Below are positions 11,136 through 24,080 of a stretch of 64,000 nucleotides of DNA, in pieces. Under the pieces are notes generated by a model. The model saw only the letters and a list, made by a program, of their open reading frames with translations. It ran no database searches and was not told the origin of the DNA. The stretch covers positions 7,481,291 to 7,545,290 of the forward strand of contig JAQFVV010012405.1 in assembly GCA_028023455.1 (NCBI GenBank), read 5' to 3'. Every line of letters begins with the position of its first letter. Within the stretch, counting starts at the first letter, position 1. This DNA comes from Epiperipatus broadwayi (lineage: Eukaryota; Onychophora; Udeonychophora; Euonychophora; Peripatidae). The position numbers and the translations under genes were made by a program.

Positions 11136-11644
11136 TTGACTGATATTTAAGATGTTAATATATAATTCATTCCAACTTTGCTTTATAATATTTCACTTTA
11201 AAGTTTAAATACTTGAGTATGTTAGAGTGGGTTGTAATTATTTCATGCCTTAAGATCAGAGCAATCTGGGATTAGATATTTATATGGAAAGGGCTTTATA
11301 AGTTGCATTAAAGTATACTGGCTGTTAGATCACTGTCATATGATAAGTGATATTAAAAATATAAAACAAGTGTCTCAGGACAGCTCATTGGCTGATTATT
11401 TCAATGTGAGAGATCAAAGTTTGTATTATTGATGATTGGATGATTGATTTGTTAAAGTAACTTGAATTATATACATAAAGGAATCAGTGTTTTACAATAA
11501 GTTAAATTCAAAATATTTTTAATATAATTGATGACAAATAAAGGGCAAATAGCCATTGAAGAAGATCAAGTGTTTATTGCTGAAACCCCCTTTTCTTTCA
11601 GCTTTCAATGAATCATTTATTATGTGAAGCTTTTCACAGCAATA

Positions 11645-11740
11645 GCTCTACACAATTTAGTTTAGTGGTAGAATGCCAGATTTTGGTCATGGATCAACTC
11701 TGTCACTATGTCTATCAAAGTTCATGTGACATCCCAAGCT
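11645..11740 (+). repeat. tRNA-like SINE head (family E)
   Basis: The words tttagtggtagaatgccaga and ggatcaactctgtcac give a tRNA-like A-box and a weak B-box, similar to 62500-62665. It is a degraded SINE rather than a tRNA gene. Confidence 0.4.
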
Positions 11741-11869
11741 AAAACCATTTGATTATATGTATCACAATGATAGAGTAGTGGACTCAAGGACAAATATTTC
11801 TGGATAGATCCTCTGGTAAGTAATATAAAAATATTCTCTGTTTGGTCAATCAAATAGAACATGGTTTTG

Positions 11870-12735
11870 TGCATTGGTTGAGTTGCCAATTTCAGAATTA
11901 AATGTCCAGGGATTGCTTCATGACTTGGTCACTTCTAATGTTCAAATATTCCATACAATTATTTTAATAAATAAGTTTTACAAATAGATGCAGATATATC
12001 AATGTTTCTAATGTTTGTCTTTGAAAAGGTGCACTGCACTGAAAATACAGTAAGATTATATTTAATATTCTTGATATTTTCTTTGCATAAAAAGCATTGA
12101 CATGATTACATAGAGATTTGCATTTCAGTATATAATTAGAACTGGTTCCATAGGTCAGGCAGTGGGATATCTATTTCAGGTAGATCCTTTATACCACATA
12201 TATAATAAAAAATATCTACACACAAATATTAATAGCACATTGTTTTAAAAGATTATGTAACTTGAGTCATTATGGTTTCCTTTCTATGACAATTAAAAAT
12301 ACTGCCTTAAAATCATTTTGTTCATTGTTTTACTTACGCCATATAAAATTATAATAGCGTTATTATATTATATTAGTACGGCGACAGAAAATAACATTTT
12401 TATTATTTTAAATAATCGTATAATTTTATTACTAATACAAACGAATTTTAAAATAGAATGAGATATTAAATTTTTATCTTTTAATTTTTATCGCGATGTA
12501 ATAAAGTATTATAAAAAACATGATTCAGAAATGGAGGAAGGGGATATACAGTACATCAAACCATTTTATTGATTTAAAAAAAAAGGATGAACCATTCTTA
12601 TTCCAAAAGAGAGAAACAATAGAGAGAAAGACAAAGAATAATAAGTTAGGGGAAAAAATAGAAAGATGATTGAAATGCGAATTATTGTATGGAGGGAAAT
12701 GTGAATATATAATCAAGTACTTTGAGTAAATATAT
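11870..12735. other. AT-rich interval with one diverged repeat
   Basis: About 12030-12120 resembles 47400-47484 (shared agtaagattatatttaat and a following gattacatagagat). Otherwise no feature is visible. Confidence 0.45.
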
Positions 12736-12764
12736 AAATATTTAAATGACTTTATTGTTCAAGC

Positions 12765-12870
12765 GTTTATAAGGAGAACTCTGGAAGTACCAGCATTGGA
12801 ATCGATCCTAGGATCCCACACATTCCAGAGTCTAACATCCTAACACTACACTAAACCACATAGGGAAAGA
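12765..12870 (-). repeat. tRNA-derived SINE (family E)
   Basis: The reverse complement reads tggtttagtgtagtgttagg, an A-box-like start, then ggatcgattcc, which matches the B-box consensus at all but one specified base. It ends in a gaacaataaag tail similar to the other family E copies. A more diverged copy follows on the same strand at about 12960-13045. Confidence 0.5.
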
Positions 12871-13199
12871 GCTTTAAGTTAAAGGCATAAAAAAATTGTA
12901 TTTTGAACAAATAGTTTAAATAATATTTAAAAAATCTTGTTAATAGCAATTGAGTACTTTATTGCTCAGGAGGGCTTAAGAAGTTTGACCTAATTCAAGG
13001 CCCTTGAACTCTAGACTTACTATTCTACTAGTGCACAACTATGGAGATAAAAATGCTGTGACTTCAATTTTCTTTGAAGTGAAAGATTTTGAATAGAGAA
13101 TGTATTAAAATATATTTATTATATGGATTATACTTTTTTTAAAAAAATTGTCAGGTAAGCAGAAATCTTTTTCTTCAATTCTAACCTCAAATCTATTTA

Positions 13200-13505
13200 A
13201 ACAAGAAAGGCCTTTATAAACCACTAAACATTACATGATCACTATTTCAAATTTTATTCTCATGGTTTTGTAGTTAAGTAGAGATAAAAAGTGGTCACTG
13301 GAGAGTTGTATTAGATCCTAAGATCTATGTACAGTGCTCTCAGATCCAAAGATCATCACTGACAAAGGCCACAAGTCACAAACTAGTCTGGAGATATTGG
13401 ATGAGTAGGCACTAGATAGTGATTTTATGCACAAGTCTTCTGGCATCCATTGATTACTCTGGTTGGCACTGAGTGGCATTAGTGTATGGAGTTTTGCCTG
13501 TTTTA
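13200..13505 (-). repeat. Family B repeat, deleted copy
   Basis: It begins with the B outer end (ccactaaacattacatgatc) and then jumps to the reverse-complement arm: ctcagatccaaagatcatca, gatattggatgagtaggca, gcatccattgattactctgg. The central part of one arm is missing. Confidence 0.65.
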
Positions 13506-14049
13506 AAAGCCTTTATATACAAACAACTTTTGACGAGCTACATGGCACAGAAATAGCATATCTACCTACCATATTGATGACTTTAGGTTGTGCCTAGATG
13601 AATTTTTTGTGAGAAGTTTAGGAGTTGACACATAACATTAATTCACAATAGGATATTTAGCTAAAAAGAGTGAAATAAGAATTGACAATGCTCAAATCTT
13701 CACCACCTAACATTGAAGAAGCCCTGAGTATTTTCATCTTCACTGTTCTTTTAGGAAAAGTTGTTGAGATCTTTTCTCTGATTGGATTATTTATTTAAAA
13801 GGCTGTCTTAAATTTAATGTTTGAGATTTAATTTTTTGTTAGTTTTCCTCTGAATAATGGATATCTAAAAACATAAAATATAACAAATTTTGCCCATTTG
13901 CCCTTATAAAAAAAAAACAACTTTTATATAAATAAAATAAAAATTTTAAAATCATTTAAATAAAGAAACAATAATTGTATGATGTATCATTGGGGAGGGG
14001 GTGACATGAAATTGAGCACCAAAGGGATCGGGTATCTATAGTACTAAAT

Positions 14050-14502
14050 ATTTGCCTGAAGATTTGTGATGATGGTATATTATTAGATGTGATATGGTGG
14101 ACTATTTCTATCATCTATGAGTGAATGTTGAATGTATAGACAATTTTAAACTTTATTTAAATTTTTCAAATACAAATAACTTGTTAGTAATAACCCACAA
14201 ATAGACAATACAGGTTAGTAATTACATAATGTTTGGAGTAGTATTATTTCCCATTCTTCTTCAGGTGTTGCTGGCCTGATATGCACAGTGACAGTATTCA
14301 CATAAAAGTCAAATTCACACCTTTAGATTCTTGAATATCAAATAATACCACATGAAATGTTGTGTAATTACTAACCTGTTTTGTTTATTTGTGTGTTATT
14401 AATAACAAGTTGTTTGTATTTGAAAAGTTAAAATAAAGTTTACATTTTTTTATACATTCAACATTCACTCATAGATGATGGAGCAGTTCAACATATCACA
14501 TT
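14050..14502. repeat. SINE family D, inverted pair
   Basis: About 14087-14345 is family D in reverse orientation and about 14355-14502 is the 3' half of D in forward orientation, so the two 3' halves face each other (outer words gtgatatggt and catatcacat). A full forward copy is at 25465-25774. The word tttgcctgaagatttgtgatgatg at the left edge matches the 5' start of D. Confidence 0.75.
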
Positions 14503-14864
14503 TGTAATACTAACTGTTTTAATTTTATGCTTTTTATTTATTTCTAAGCCTGGACTATCTGTGGTAATTTCAATTATGTCAGAATTAGTTCCTTAAATCA
14601 GTGCATTAACATTTCTGAAAACTGTAATAATGCATCATAAATAGAATGAAAAATGCTAAAGTTTCTAAAAATGACATAAAATGAGTATTATGGTTAAAAC
14701 TTGTTAAAACATGCATATTAAAAAGAATAATTGCTCATTTTGTCATCTAGACACATATTCCCAAATTTTTAGTTTTTGAATCTGACTTTACTCAAAACTA
14801 CACAAGGCAAGAAAAAAACCTTAAAGATTACTATTTTAGAAGGTGGATTCAATGAATACCACAA

Positions 14865-15410
14865 TAATCAAAACATCACATAATCACACCATTTCCTATG
14901 ATTATATAAACTGTTAATAGCAGTAGCAAAATCTCCATAAATTGGTTCCACCCAGTGCAAATCTTAGTAATCAATGGATATAAGAAGGTTTGTGCATAAA
15001 ATCCCTATCTACTGTCTATCAATCCAATATTCCCAGAATATTTTCTAAACACCAAGGATACCAAAATGTATAGATGCTAAACTGGGTTCAGGTCTATATG
15101 ACTATACAAATAAGTGAATAAGATTGGATTGAAAACATTATTGTGTTTTCATCTTAAATTCCATGCTTTATAGTTAGCTAAATTGGTAAAAGGTGGCTGC
15201 TAAAAAGTTGTATTAAATCCTAAGATCTAGATGCAGTGCTCTCAAATCCAAGACTCCTTACTGATGAAAGCCACAAACTAGAAACTAATCTGAGAATATT
15301 GGATGAGTAGACACTAGATAAGGATTTTATGCACAAACCTTAGCATCCACTGATTAGTAAGGCTAGCATTGGGTAGCATTAGTGTATGGAGAATTTGCTA
15401 CTGTTACTAA
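14865..15410. repeat. Family B fold-back, two-armed
   Basis: The left arm (caaaatctccataa... tatctactgtctatcaatcc) is repeated in inverted orientation at the right (ggatgagtagacactagata ... gtatggagaatttgct). The central part carries the gggttcaggtctatatgact and cctaagatctagatgcagtg landmarks of family B. The arms are more diverged than in the 7798 hairpin. Confidence 0.72.
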
Positions 15411-15520
15411 TATCACCATTGATCTAATTTTCATTTTAATAATTAGTGAAATCAGAATTTGCTACTGTAAATGAATATCACAATCATTGATCTAATTATT
15501 TCATTTGAATAATTAATAAA
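15393..15520. repeat. Imperfect tandem duplication (~63 bp)
   Basis: The unit aatttgctactgt...attgatctaatt...cattt.aataatta occurs twice in a row (about 15393-15455 and 15456-15520), starting within the right end of the family B element. Confidence 0.65.
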
Positions 15521-15599
15521 AGCATTTTAGTCACATATAACAACACCAATTCATATATGATATTTATTCTTTATCTACAAATAGCTATATATCTATTTT

Positions 15600-18020
15600 A
15601 CAATCAATAGCAGGGCATTGTAAAGATTTTGTGGAGCAATGAAAAGGCACCTGTCTCTCATGCCTACAAGTTGAATATTTTTTTTTAAAAATAAAGTCAA
15701 GTCAGTTGTATTTCAAAAGCTGTTGGTAAATGAGTATCAAAAATATTCTTATCTAAAAAATATTACTACGTAGCAATCAGTAAACATGTTGAATACTGCT
15801 TTTCCTTTCATTGTTCTTCAATGAGAGACAATTGGAGAAGTCTTTGCTCTGGCTTTTTGCAGAAGGTTTTACATTTTAGCTATTAAATAGCTAGCTGGGC
15901 TGGATATGAATCAAATGCATAAATAAAAATTCTAAGCTTGTTAGTTCCGTAAAAATTTTTGCGAAGATTCACCTACTCCAAATTTGAATCCTTGGAAATA
16001 GGATGGTAGACACGTTTGTTAAACACCATGCCATAATCTTCTTTGGAACATGATAAAAATCAGTTAATGTTAATTCTATATATATTTTTTTCACTTTCAC
16101 TAGTGTAATTTAACTCTCTTTCTCTCTCTCTACATATTCAATATAAACTCAGAGTTAACTTAGTAAATACTGTAATACAAATAAATTGTGTTATAATTAT
16201 TTACATAAATATTTTATAAATAGATAGCAGTAATTAAGTTTGAAAAAAAAAGTTGCATAACTAATGATTATGATTAGCATGGGTAATGGCTTGCTATCTT
16301 CTAAAGAAAAAAGTACATTACAAAAAAACAAAATATTAGCAAATTTAATTTCACATTTAGCGCAAACGCAGCTTCAAATAACGGATTAAAAAAAAAAAAA
16401 CTTGCTTGTAAATTGATGGATTTTTTTTTATCAGCAAGCAATTTTTAAAAAAAACAACACATAGCTAGAGACAACTTGACCTATTGATGATTATTGATTT
16501 CTTGAATACTACAGTTAAAAGACCGAACGTTTTGTAATTTGAGAAAGTATTGACTAGATTCTTATGAACATTATGTGTGTGTGTGCGGCGAGAGGTGGCG
16601 GTGGTAAGAAAGAATATTGATTGCAAAAAAATCTATACATGTATGAAAGAGTTATTTTACAAACGATAAAAGCAGATTTCTGACGAATTTAAATCATATT
16701 TGCAGCGTTACAGTTAATTGTCATTTGTTTTTGTTAGTACAATATCAATGTCATTTGGCATTAAACTTCCGTACGATTAAAATTTGCGAGTAGTAGCGAA
16801 CCGTATTACAGTGTCTTTTTAAAACATACGTATGTACACAGATGGTTATATACTGTCTATCGCCATACTAGTAATGATAAATGAAATAGAAAATCATATA
16901 ACATTTCAATACCAACCCCCTCCCCCTCCAAATAAAAAAAAAACATTTTTACTAAAATTCTCTCACGTTCATGGGTTTCAGCTGTTAACAAATAAACCTT
17001 TTCAAGTAAAATTCAAATAGGTACAAATAAGATATATTTATATATTATGGAAAGGGTAGCTAATTGTGGAAAGGGGTTGAATTTCTAGTTGAAATTTCAT
17101 TTAAAAAGATTTATTTGTTAAAACTATTGAAGATAAAACTATGGTCATAAAAAAATTTTGGTGAAAATTTTGTTTTTGGCTATATGTATACATATTATGC
17201 TTGGCAAACTAAAAAAAAATTAAAATGTAGGCATTTAAAATGTTTTTTATTTTTCAAATAAATTTCTAACTTTTTTTTTAATGTATATATATTTTGGTAC
17301 GTGGATAATTAAAACAGCAGATACGGAGATATTGCTACATACAAGCACATCTAAAAAAAAAAAAGTAGTCTAGACCTTTTCAAAGTTTTTTTTCTTTTAA
17401 AATAAAAACAACCTTAAATTGTTAATGCTTAATATAGTAATTCTGTCACTTAAGTCACTTAAACATAATTCTTTTTAATAATATTATCAGCCTGTTTAAG
17501 CTAATTCCAAACTTCTTGGTTGGTTGTTTAGAGATACTTTTTATATAATCTTTTTGTTTAGGTATTCTTTGTGAGATATGAGCCATTAATATTTCCTATG
17601 CAAATCACTTAGTATAAACATTAACTTGAAAACTATGCACATATAAATTTTTTTAATAATAAATCTAAAAATATTTAAATCGATTAAACTCATCAAGACT
17701 AATGTTATATATAGCTATTTTATTCTTATTTAAACTTCCTGAAAGAGCAATGTTAAATATATATACTGTATCTCATTTTTGATCATACTTGATGTCTCAT
17801 ACTGAAGCAAACAAAGACATTGGAAGTAAATGACCCCAAGATGCATTTCGACAAAACTACTCTCTCTTCATTCAGCACAATCTCTTTATTAATGAATGCT
17901 TTCAGAAAATGTAATATCTATAAATTGGACTGTGATGAAGTACACTAGATAAAAAAATAAATGATAAAGATATTTGAAAGAAATATATAATCTGGGGCAA
18001 CCCAAGATTCTAATTATATA
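15600..18020. other. Interval without genes; CpG-bearing patch
   Basis: No coding or repeat signal was recognised in this 2.4 kb. Bases about 16350-16870 contain clearly more CpG than the surroundings (gcgcaaacgc, gcggcgagagg, ttccgtacg, gcgagtagtagcgaaccg). This could mark a regulatory segment that has escaped methylation-driven loss, but no promoter motif is evident. Confidence 0.35.
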
Positions 18021-18024
18021 GGGT

Positions 18025-18112
18025 ATATAAGCACAGACTTTCACATGACCCACCACTCTCCACACTATCTCATAACACTGATACACTCGAACACATATGT
18101 AAAAGCTTGCCT
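18025..18112 (-). repeat. SINE family A, tRNA-like part
   Basis: The words cagactttcacatgacccac and cactatctcataacactgat match the reverse complement of the family A tRNA-like region. It is truncated. Confidence 0.6.
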
Positions 18113-18832
18113 ATCAATGTAACTTTAAAAATAAGTTTCTAAAATTTATAATACTTAATCATTTATTAATTTCATCTTTCTATAATCTGCGGCCATGCCT
18201 AATTTTTATATTAATTATTTGATTTCATTTTAAATTTATGTGATATGCTATGCCTTCATTTCAAAACAGGGAGAATTACTATAAATCTTTGGGAAGAATC
18301 AATTAGAAGTTCTCCAGTAAATTGTTTCATTGCTTTTTTAGCAAACATAAATCGCTGCTTTGGAATTTATTATCACATATAACAACAGACCACTATGTGC
18401 TCATTATATACATATATGTTTTACCTAAGCTACCATGTATTATCCTGTTAGTGAGGTTTGGGATTATTATTATGTATAGTTAAATAACAGCCAGAGATGA
18501 TATCACAAACATATTTGTAATTATTAATAAAGACCTGAAATATGCTTTCCCCTCCCTAGTTAATTATAAGGGAATATATGTACAGATTCCATTATTAAAA
18601 CTAGATTGCTATTAATAAACCCCTCTAAGCATGATTAAGATATGCTATTTTAAGAATTGGGTCAAGGTAGTTTCGCTGAACAAAACTAGAATTTAATGCA
18701 TTTAAATTTATCTTTAATATTAATATTATTTTACAAGCATTATGAATGTGTTTTAACTAAACACTGCTGTGTATTATGCCTTGCTATACTTTCTTTAACA
18801 TAGTCTCATGGTGATAAGTCACCCACTATTTA

Positions 18833-18955
18833 GTTTGGACAACCATACTTAGAACTGGAACACGAAGATCCAGAACCATATGCAAAGCTGCGTCAAGACC
18901 CCAAACTAAGATTCTTTATTATGCTAACAAGTCATACAATCTAAGGGAACCAAAT
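18833..18955 (+). other. Doubtful exon candidate
   Basis: After an acceptor-like tatttag there are about 40 open codons with a protein-like composition (LELEHEDPEPYAKLRQDPK), ending at a TAA. I recognise no family. The segment also contains a short inverted repeat (tttagtttgg / ccaaactaag), and an alternative frame is open too, so it may be chance or a repeat. Confidence 0.15.
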
Positions 18956-19245
18956 ACCAGATACTGAATTCCATGAATAACTATGCATTCATACTGAAAA
19001 CTTTAATTTAGTATTTAGCACCATAGTATCAGAAGCCCCACTACAGTAAACAGCTCATTCTACCTATTAGATAATTTCAGCTTCAGTCTGAACCTGAAAT
19101 CTGGTTTATCAAGGGAATCTGTATTGGAGTGTATTACTTTATCAATGATAATATTATAAAATTAGCAACTTAATGCTTTATATTATGTCATCTCTGTAAT
19201 GTTTAGCTTATAGCTAGCAAACCTTGGGAATAATTGGCAAGCCAT

Positions 19246-19265
19246 ATATATATATATATATATAT
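19246..19265. repeat. (TA)n microsatellite
   Basis: Short TA dinucleotide array; similar short arrays occur at about 19936-19955 and 19976-19993 in otherwise unremarkable DNA. Confidence 0.85.
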
Positions 19266-19669
19266 GCATAAATCTTGATAATAGAGAGTATAAAGTGCAT
19301 TCTAAATAAGGTAAGACTTCAGTACTTTAATTATCTCATCATTATTGTAATGCCTGCTTAAAACCTCGCAACAAATGCACATCTGTTTGTTATTCTGTAA
19401 TTATTTAATTTTGTTTATTAAATATATTTAAAATTTAATACTGTTTAGTGTATATCTCATAATGCACTCCAAATCAACCCAAATTAGCATAAATTCATTA
19501 ATATGTTTATGTGTTAACCTATTAAGCCATAAGTGTGTGTGTGTATTCTATTTAATATTATTACTAATAAATTCTTATTTATCTCAGCGAGTCTTATGTC
19601 CCACCCTTTTTTCAACCAGCTCGCGAATTAAATTGAGACTGAATGTAACCTTATATATGTTATCCATAG

Positions 19670-19740
19670 TTAAATCATGGAGCACTGGTAAACGAATTGG
19701 CTTGTGGCCAGATTCGAGTTCTCAACTCCTCATCTGGATC
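19670..19740 (+). repeat. tRNA-like sequence
   Basis: The A-box-like tggagcactggtaaacg and B-box-like gattcgagttc are spaced as in a tRNA, but the stems do not close cleanly. Most likely a SINE head or tRNA pseudogene of a family not otherwise seen here. Confidence 0.35.
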
Positions 19741-20284
19741 CGCTTTAGTGTAATTTATCTGAACTCTGTATTTTGTTGCGTGAATGTACAAATATGACCA
19801 TTACAATATTATATATCTAAATTTGAAATGCTAGGATTGGAAAGCAATGGCAAATTCCCATTATCACATGGAATCACTTGATCATAATATCCTAGTGATT
19901 AATTATCCCAATCTGCATTCACACAAAGAACTTATTATATATATATATATATATAAGTTATAACAAAGATACTTATTATATATATATATATATAAGTTAC
20001 AACAATAAAATGAAACACATTTTAGAAAATAAGCCAGTCATAATATAATTTTCTTATTTTGATTAAAATTTTTAAAGTATCTTGCTTATTATGATATCTT
20101 TCAAAATATTATAAGTTATTTTACAAAATTTTAATATTCTTTTCATATTTCATAAACATATTAGTAGGAAATTCTTTTGCAACTATTTGTATTATATTTT
20201 TGAATTATTAGAATGATTTAGATTTAAATTGTAAGACTAGAAATTTTATTATCTCCATCCACTCTCAAAATACCCCAAATCATG

Positions 20285-20934
20285 CAAACTTGCAGGGCTA
20301 TCTACTTTATTATTTCGTAAATCACCATTTATGCAAATTAGAGTCAGACAAGAAAAACAACATCACCAGCTACATCAGGGATTTAATAAGTGTGGGCTTT
20401 AATCACAGAACAGTAGCCAACAGAATTGAAGGCTTTTATAAAAAACTTCAGCAAAATAAAAAAGAAGACAGACAACATCTGACTGTACCATATATACCTG
20501 CAGTAGTAAAAAACTTCAGTAAAAATTTACAGAAAGAATTCAAACTAGGATTTAGAACTCCTCCAAACACCAATAGGCTTATTAATAATACAAAGAATAA
20601 AAGAAACATTGAAGAAACCCCCCAGGTGGTATATACAACTGTGGGCCCTCAAATGGGGTGCAATGTTGTTTATTATGGAGAAACTTATGCCACAATTGAC
20701 AATAGAATAGCTCAACCCAAATACACATATACAAGAGCAACAATAAAAAAGGCAGTTCTGTATTTGCTGACCATCAGCAAGAGCTCAACCACAGATTTGA
20801 ACCCTCCAAGGCTAATATATTATGCACAGAAAGGAATGCCACCAAGAGAAAAATTAAGGAAGTTTTGTTTTATCACCAGTGATATCAAATCAATTAATAG
20901 AAAAGACATTTGTTTTGCCATTTCCAGAAAATGA
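20285..20934 (+). pseudogene. Penelope-like element C-terminus (GIY-YIG)
   Basis: An open frame of about 214 codons that starts at a TTG, so no true start is visible. Its N-terminal part (YIRDLISVGFNHRTVANRI) matches the RT thumb region of Penelope-like elements. The middle LTVPYIPAVVKNFSKNLQ and GFRTPPNTNRLINNTK match the PY(I/V)xxxSexl...fkp.ntLrxxLvxtKd linker. It then reads VVYYGETYATIDNRI, a degraded GIY-YIG endonuclease core (usually VYIGETgRxlxxRixEH), and ends FITSDIKSINRKDICF, like the SINRDxGL terminus. The CxxC that normally precedes the core is reduced to one Cys and the EH is lost, so it is probably inactive despite the open frame. The RT palm is missing, making this a 5'-truncated copy. 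A short A/T-rich segment follows with no recognisable end. Confidence 0.72.
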
Positions 20935-20939
20935 ATAGT

Positions 20940-21655
20940 ATAGGAAATAATTTTGCATACATTTGCATATAATAATGTTGACAATATAGAGACTATGATT
21001 ATGGAGCAACAAGGGCTCTGAATACACCTAGTCTGCAGAAATTGTAATATAAAAAAGCCTGCAAACTATTATATAAAAGTTTCACTGCAACACAGTAGCA
21101 TATTATTTATTAATCACAAAGTAAAGGTGAAATAAAATTTGTAATAACATTGATAATGTATAATAAAATGATGATTATGTCCCATATATTGCATTAATGA
21201 ATATTCTAAAAGATGCTAATCAAAACAATAACATCATCAAGATATACTTAGACTATAAGCACCCCCATACTATGTATTCTTGATCTATCATTCTTAAGGA
21301 CTTGGAGAAAATAAATGATAAATACATATGTAAAAGACAATAGAATAAAATCCTATTAAAATTATAGATATGTGAATAACTTGATGACTATTCACTAGAC
21401 TATTGCATGCATATAAAGTGCAATTTAACTTTTAGTTTTGAGTATATTTCAAGTTATAATTTAAAACACCCCTCTTTTTATTTGCAAAATGTATGTGCAT
21501 AAACACAGACAAAAATCTATATAATTTTATTATGATAGTAATTATCGGGGATTTGAACTCAGACTTTTAAGCACTTGCATATATTTAATAAATCAAGATT
21601 AATATTATTTTAGTGATAAAATAAAACTTTTTTTTCAAAGTAATTCATCATATCT
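20940..21655. other. AT-rich interval, nothing recognised
   Basis: No coding frame or repeat match. It may include the untranslated 3' part of the Penelope-like element, but I cannot place its end. Confidence 0.5.
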
Positions 21656-21659
21656 ATTT

Positions 21660-22585
21660 TTTAATTGATTATATTAAACCACTAGAATATCACATGATCA
21701 AAATTTTTAATGCTTACACAATCTGTTAATACACAGCTTTCTCCATGTGGTACTGCCATCTATTGTAAGATATAGTAATTAATGGGTGTTAGAAGATTAG
21801 TGCATCAAGTCCCTATCTGATACTTACTCATTCAATATCCCTAGACTAGTTTCTATTTTATGGCTTTCATGCAGGAAAAAGCCTTGGATCTTAGAGCACT
21901 GCACCTAGATCTTTGGATCTAATGCATCCCTCCATCAGCCATATTTTACCATTTTAGTTAACTATAAAGCTATGACCCCAAACTTAAAACACAATAATCT
22001 TTTTAATCCAGCTAATTTGCTTATATAGTCATACAGACCTGAACCCAGTTCAGTATTTATATATTTTGGAGTCTTTGGTTTTTAATAACTTATAGTAATC
22101 AACATCTTGTGGTTAGAATTGGTATTAAACTATTAGAATATCACATGATCCCCATTTATTATGCTTACACAATCTGTCAACACAACAGCAACTTTCTCCA
22201 TATAATATTGCCACCTAGCAAAAAGATGTTGGTGACTATGGTTGTTAAAAATCCAAGACATCAAAATATATAAATGCTTAACTTGGTTCAGGTCTATATG
22301 ATTAGATAAGCTATAATTAGCTGGGAGCCAACACCTTATTGTGTTTTAAGTTTAGGATAATAGCTTTAAAGTTAACGAAAAAGATAAAAGTTGACTGTAG
22401 GAGGAATACATTAGTTCCAAAGATCTAGGTGTAGTGCTCTCAGATCCAAGGCTCCTCACTGATAAAAGCCATTAGTTAGAAACTAGTCCAGGCATAGTGA
22501 ATGATAGATATTCGATGCATTAACCTTCTAGTATCCACTTATTACTATGACATACACTAGATGACATTACTATATGGGGAAAATC
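21660..22585. repeat. Family B fold-back, largest copy
   Basis: The left half (about 21690-22090) carries the B landmarks in forward order: cacatgatcaaaatttt, ctttctccatgtggtactgc, ctagactagtttct, ctgcacctagatcttt, gacctgaacccagttcag. The right half (about 22120-22580) repeats the outer end and then reads the same landmarks in reverse: ggttcaggtctatatga, ctcagatccaaggctcctca, agaaactagtcc, catccacttattac. It is the fullest view of the family, about 0.9 kb, and well diverged. Confidence 0.75.
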
Positions 22586-22589
22586 TAAT

Positions 22590-24080
22590 TATAAAAAGTA
22601 ATTTTACCACTGGCATTTATTTGCTTTGTATACATTCTACCTTTCAGTCACTTTTTAATTTTTGAAAAACTATTAACTGGAAAAAAAATTCCAAAAACAC
22701 ACACAAAAAATCTACCTTTTTAAAGAACAAGCAGCAAAATAAATAAATAAAAAATTAAGTTAAAGTTAAGCAGTTTTTAGATAATTCTAATTTAAAAAAT
22801 AATAAAAAAATATTTTCAAACTATAAAAGAAAGAAGAAAAGTTACAATTGTCATTTTTTAAAAATAAAATTATAAAAATACCATTTAAAATTATTTAAAA
22901 AACTATACATACAATGAAGTCATTATATCTGTAATATTAGTTTCAAGCTTTGTTGACAATACAATATGTATTGTTCATCACATTGTCAGTATATGATACT
23001 TTTCAACACACATAGGTATATACAAATTAAAATTACAATACAAACAGAATTCTAAAAAATAATATAATTAATATTAACAAATTGAAAGGGCACCATATAT
23101 GTTTAATGTGTGTGTTTTCACTCATTCATTCTAACAAAAATTATAATAAAAAACTATTATGAATCATATCTTAATTTTTTATTAAATAAAATGAATAGCA
23201 AAAGTTCACGCATTGACTATCTCTAGCCACTTATGTATGTATCAGAACAACCCAATCACAATCAAATATATTCATTGTTCTGTAGTAACTTTTTTCTATG
23301 AAAGTACAATAGGAGTCTCACTATTGGCCGAAATAATTTTGCCAATTGTTTTGGTGTTTTTATATCTGTCATTCCCATTTGCAGTTATCTGTTTTTGATT
23401 CTTGGATAAAATCTTTTTACAAGCTTTAATGTATTTGAGCAATAGCCAAATGCTTTATCAATCCTTTTTTGTTGGCCTCTAGAAAACTGGTAACTTTCAT
23501 TTTATCATTACAAAGAATATTTTATAAATTCTCTTAAATTTCATATAGCTTCTAGCTTTACACTTAGAAAACAATTTATTGTACAAAATACTACACCTTA
23601 ACAAACTTTGGAAAGAAAAAAGTAAAGAAAAAATACATGTTTTCAATATAATTAGAAAGAAATTAACACTTAAACGATGCCAATATTAATAACAATCAAC
23701 AATCTCAGTCTGTTGTCAAGGCAACCTTCTTTATAATATAGGTGGATATCCATCTTTATATATGATCTAATGTTTATATACACTAATGATAGCAACTTGA
23801 CTACAAAGAATGAAATTATTAATTCAAAGAATTTTAAATAAATTTCATTAAACAGGTAAACATAAACTGTTCTGAAAGTAGATTAATAAATTATCAATTA
23901 TAACGTTCATATTGCTATTATAATTTTCAAACTGCATTACAACTATGTATCATTTACATAATAAAGCTAACACAAGAAAGCAGTAAACACTTAAACAATA
24001 CCACTAACAAAAAATGAGGATCTTATAAAACATAAATACTGATAAATAAAAAAAAAATATTTTCATACAATATTTACACA
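22590..24080. other. AT-rich interval, nothing recognised
   Basis: Open frames here are short and of low complexity. No tRNA-like, TIR or LINE signal was seen. Confidence 0.55.

Noticed and set aside
18833-18955. Host exon at this position
   Set aside because: Listed only as doubtful: the frame ends in a stop without a donor, two frames are open, and the region contains a small palindrome.
23213-23398. 61-codon hydrophobic open frame suggesting a membrane peptide
   Set aside because: Composition is what AT-rich DNA yields by chance; no splice or start context.
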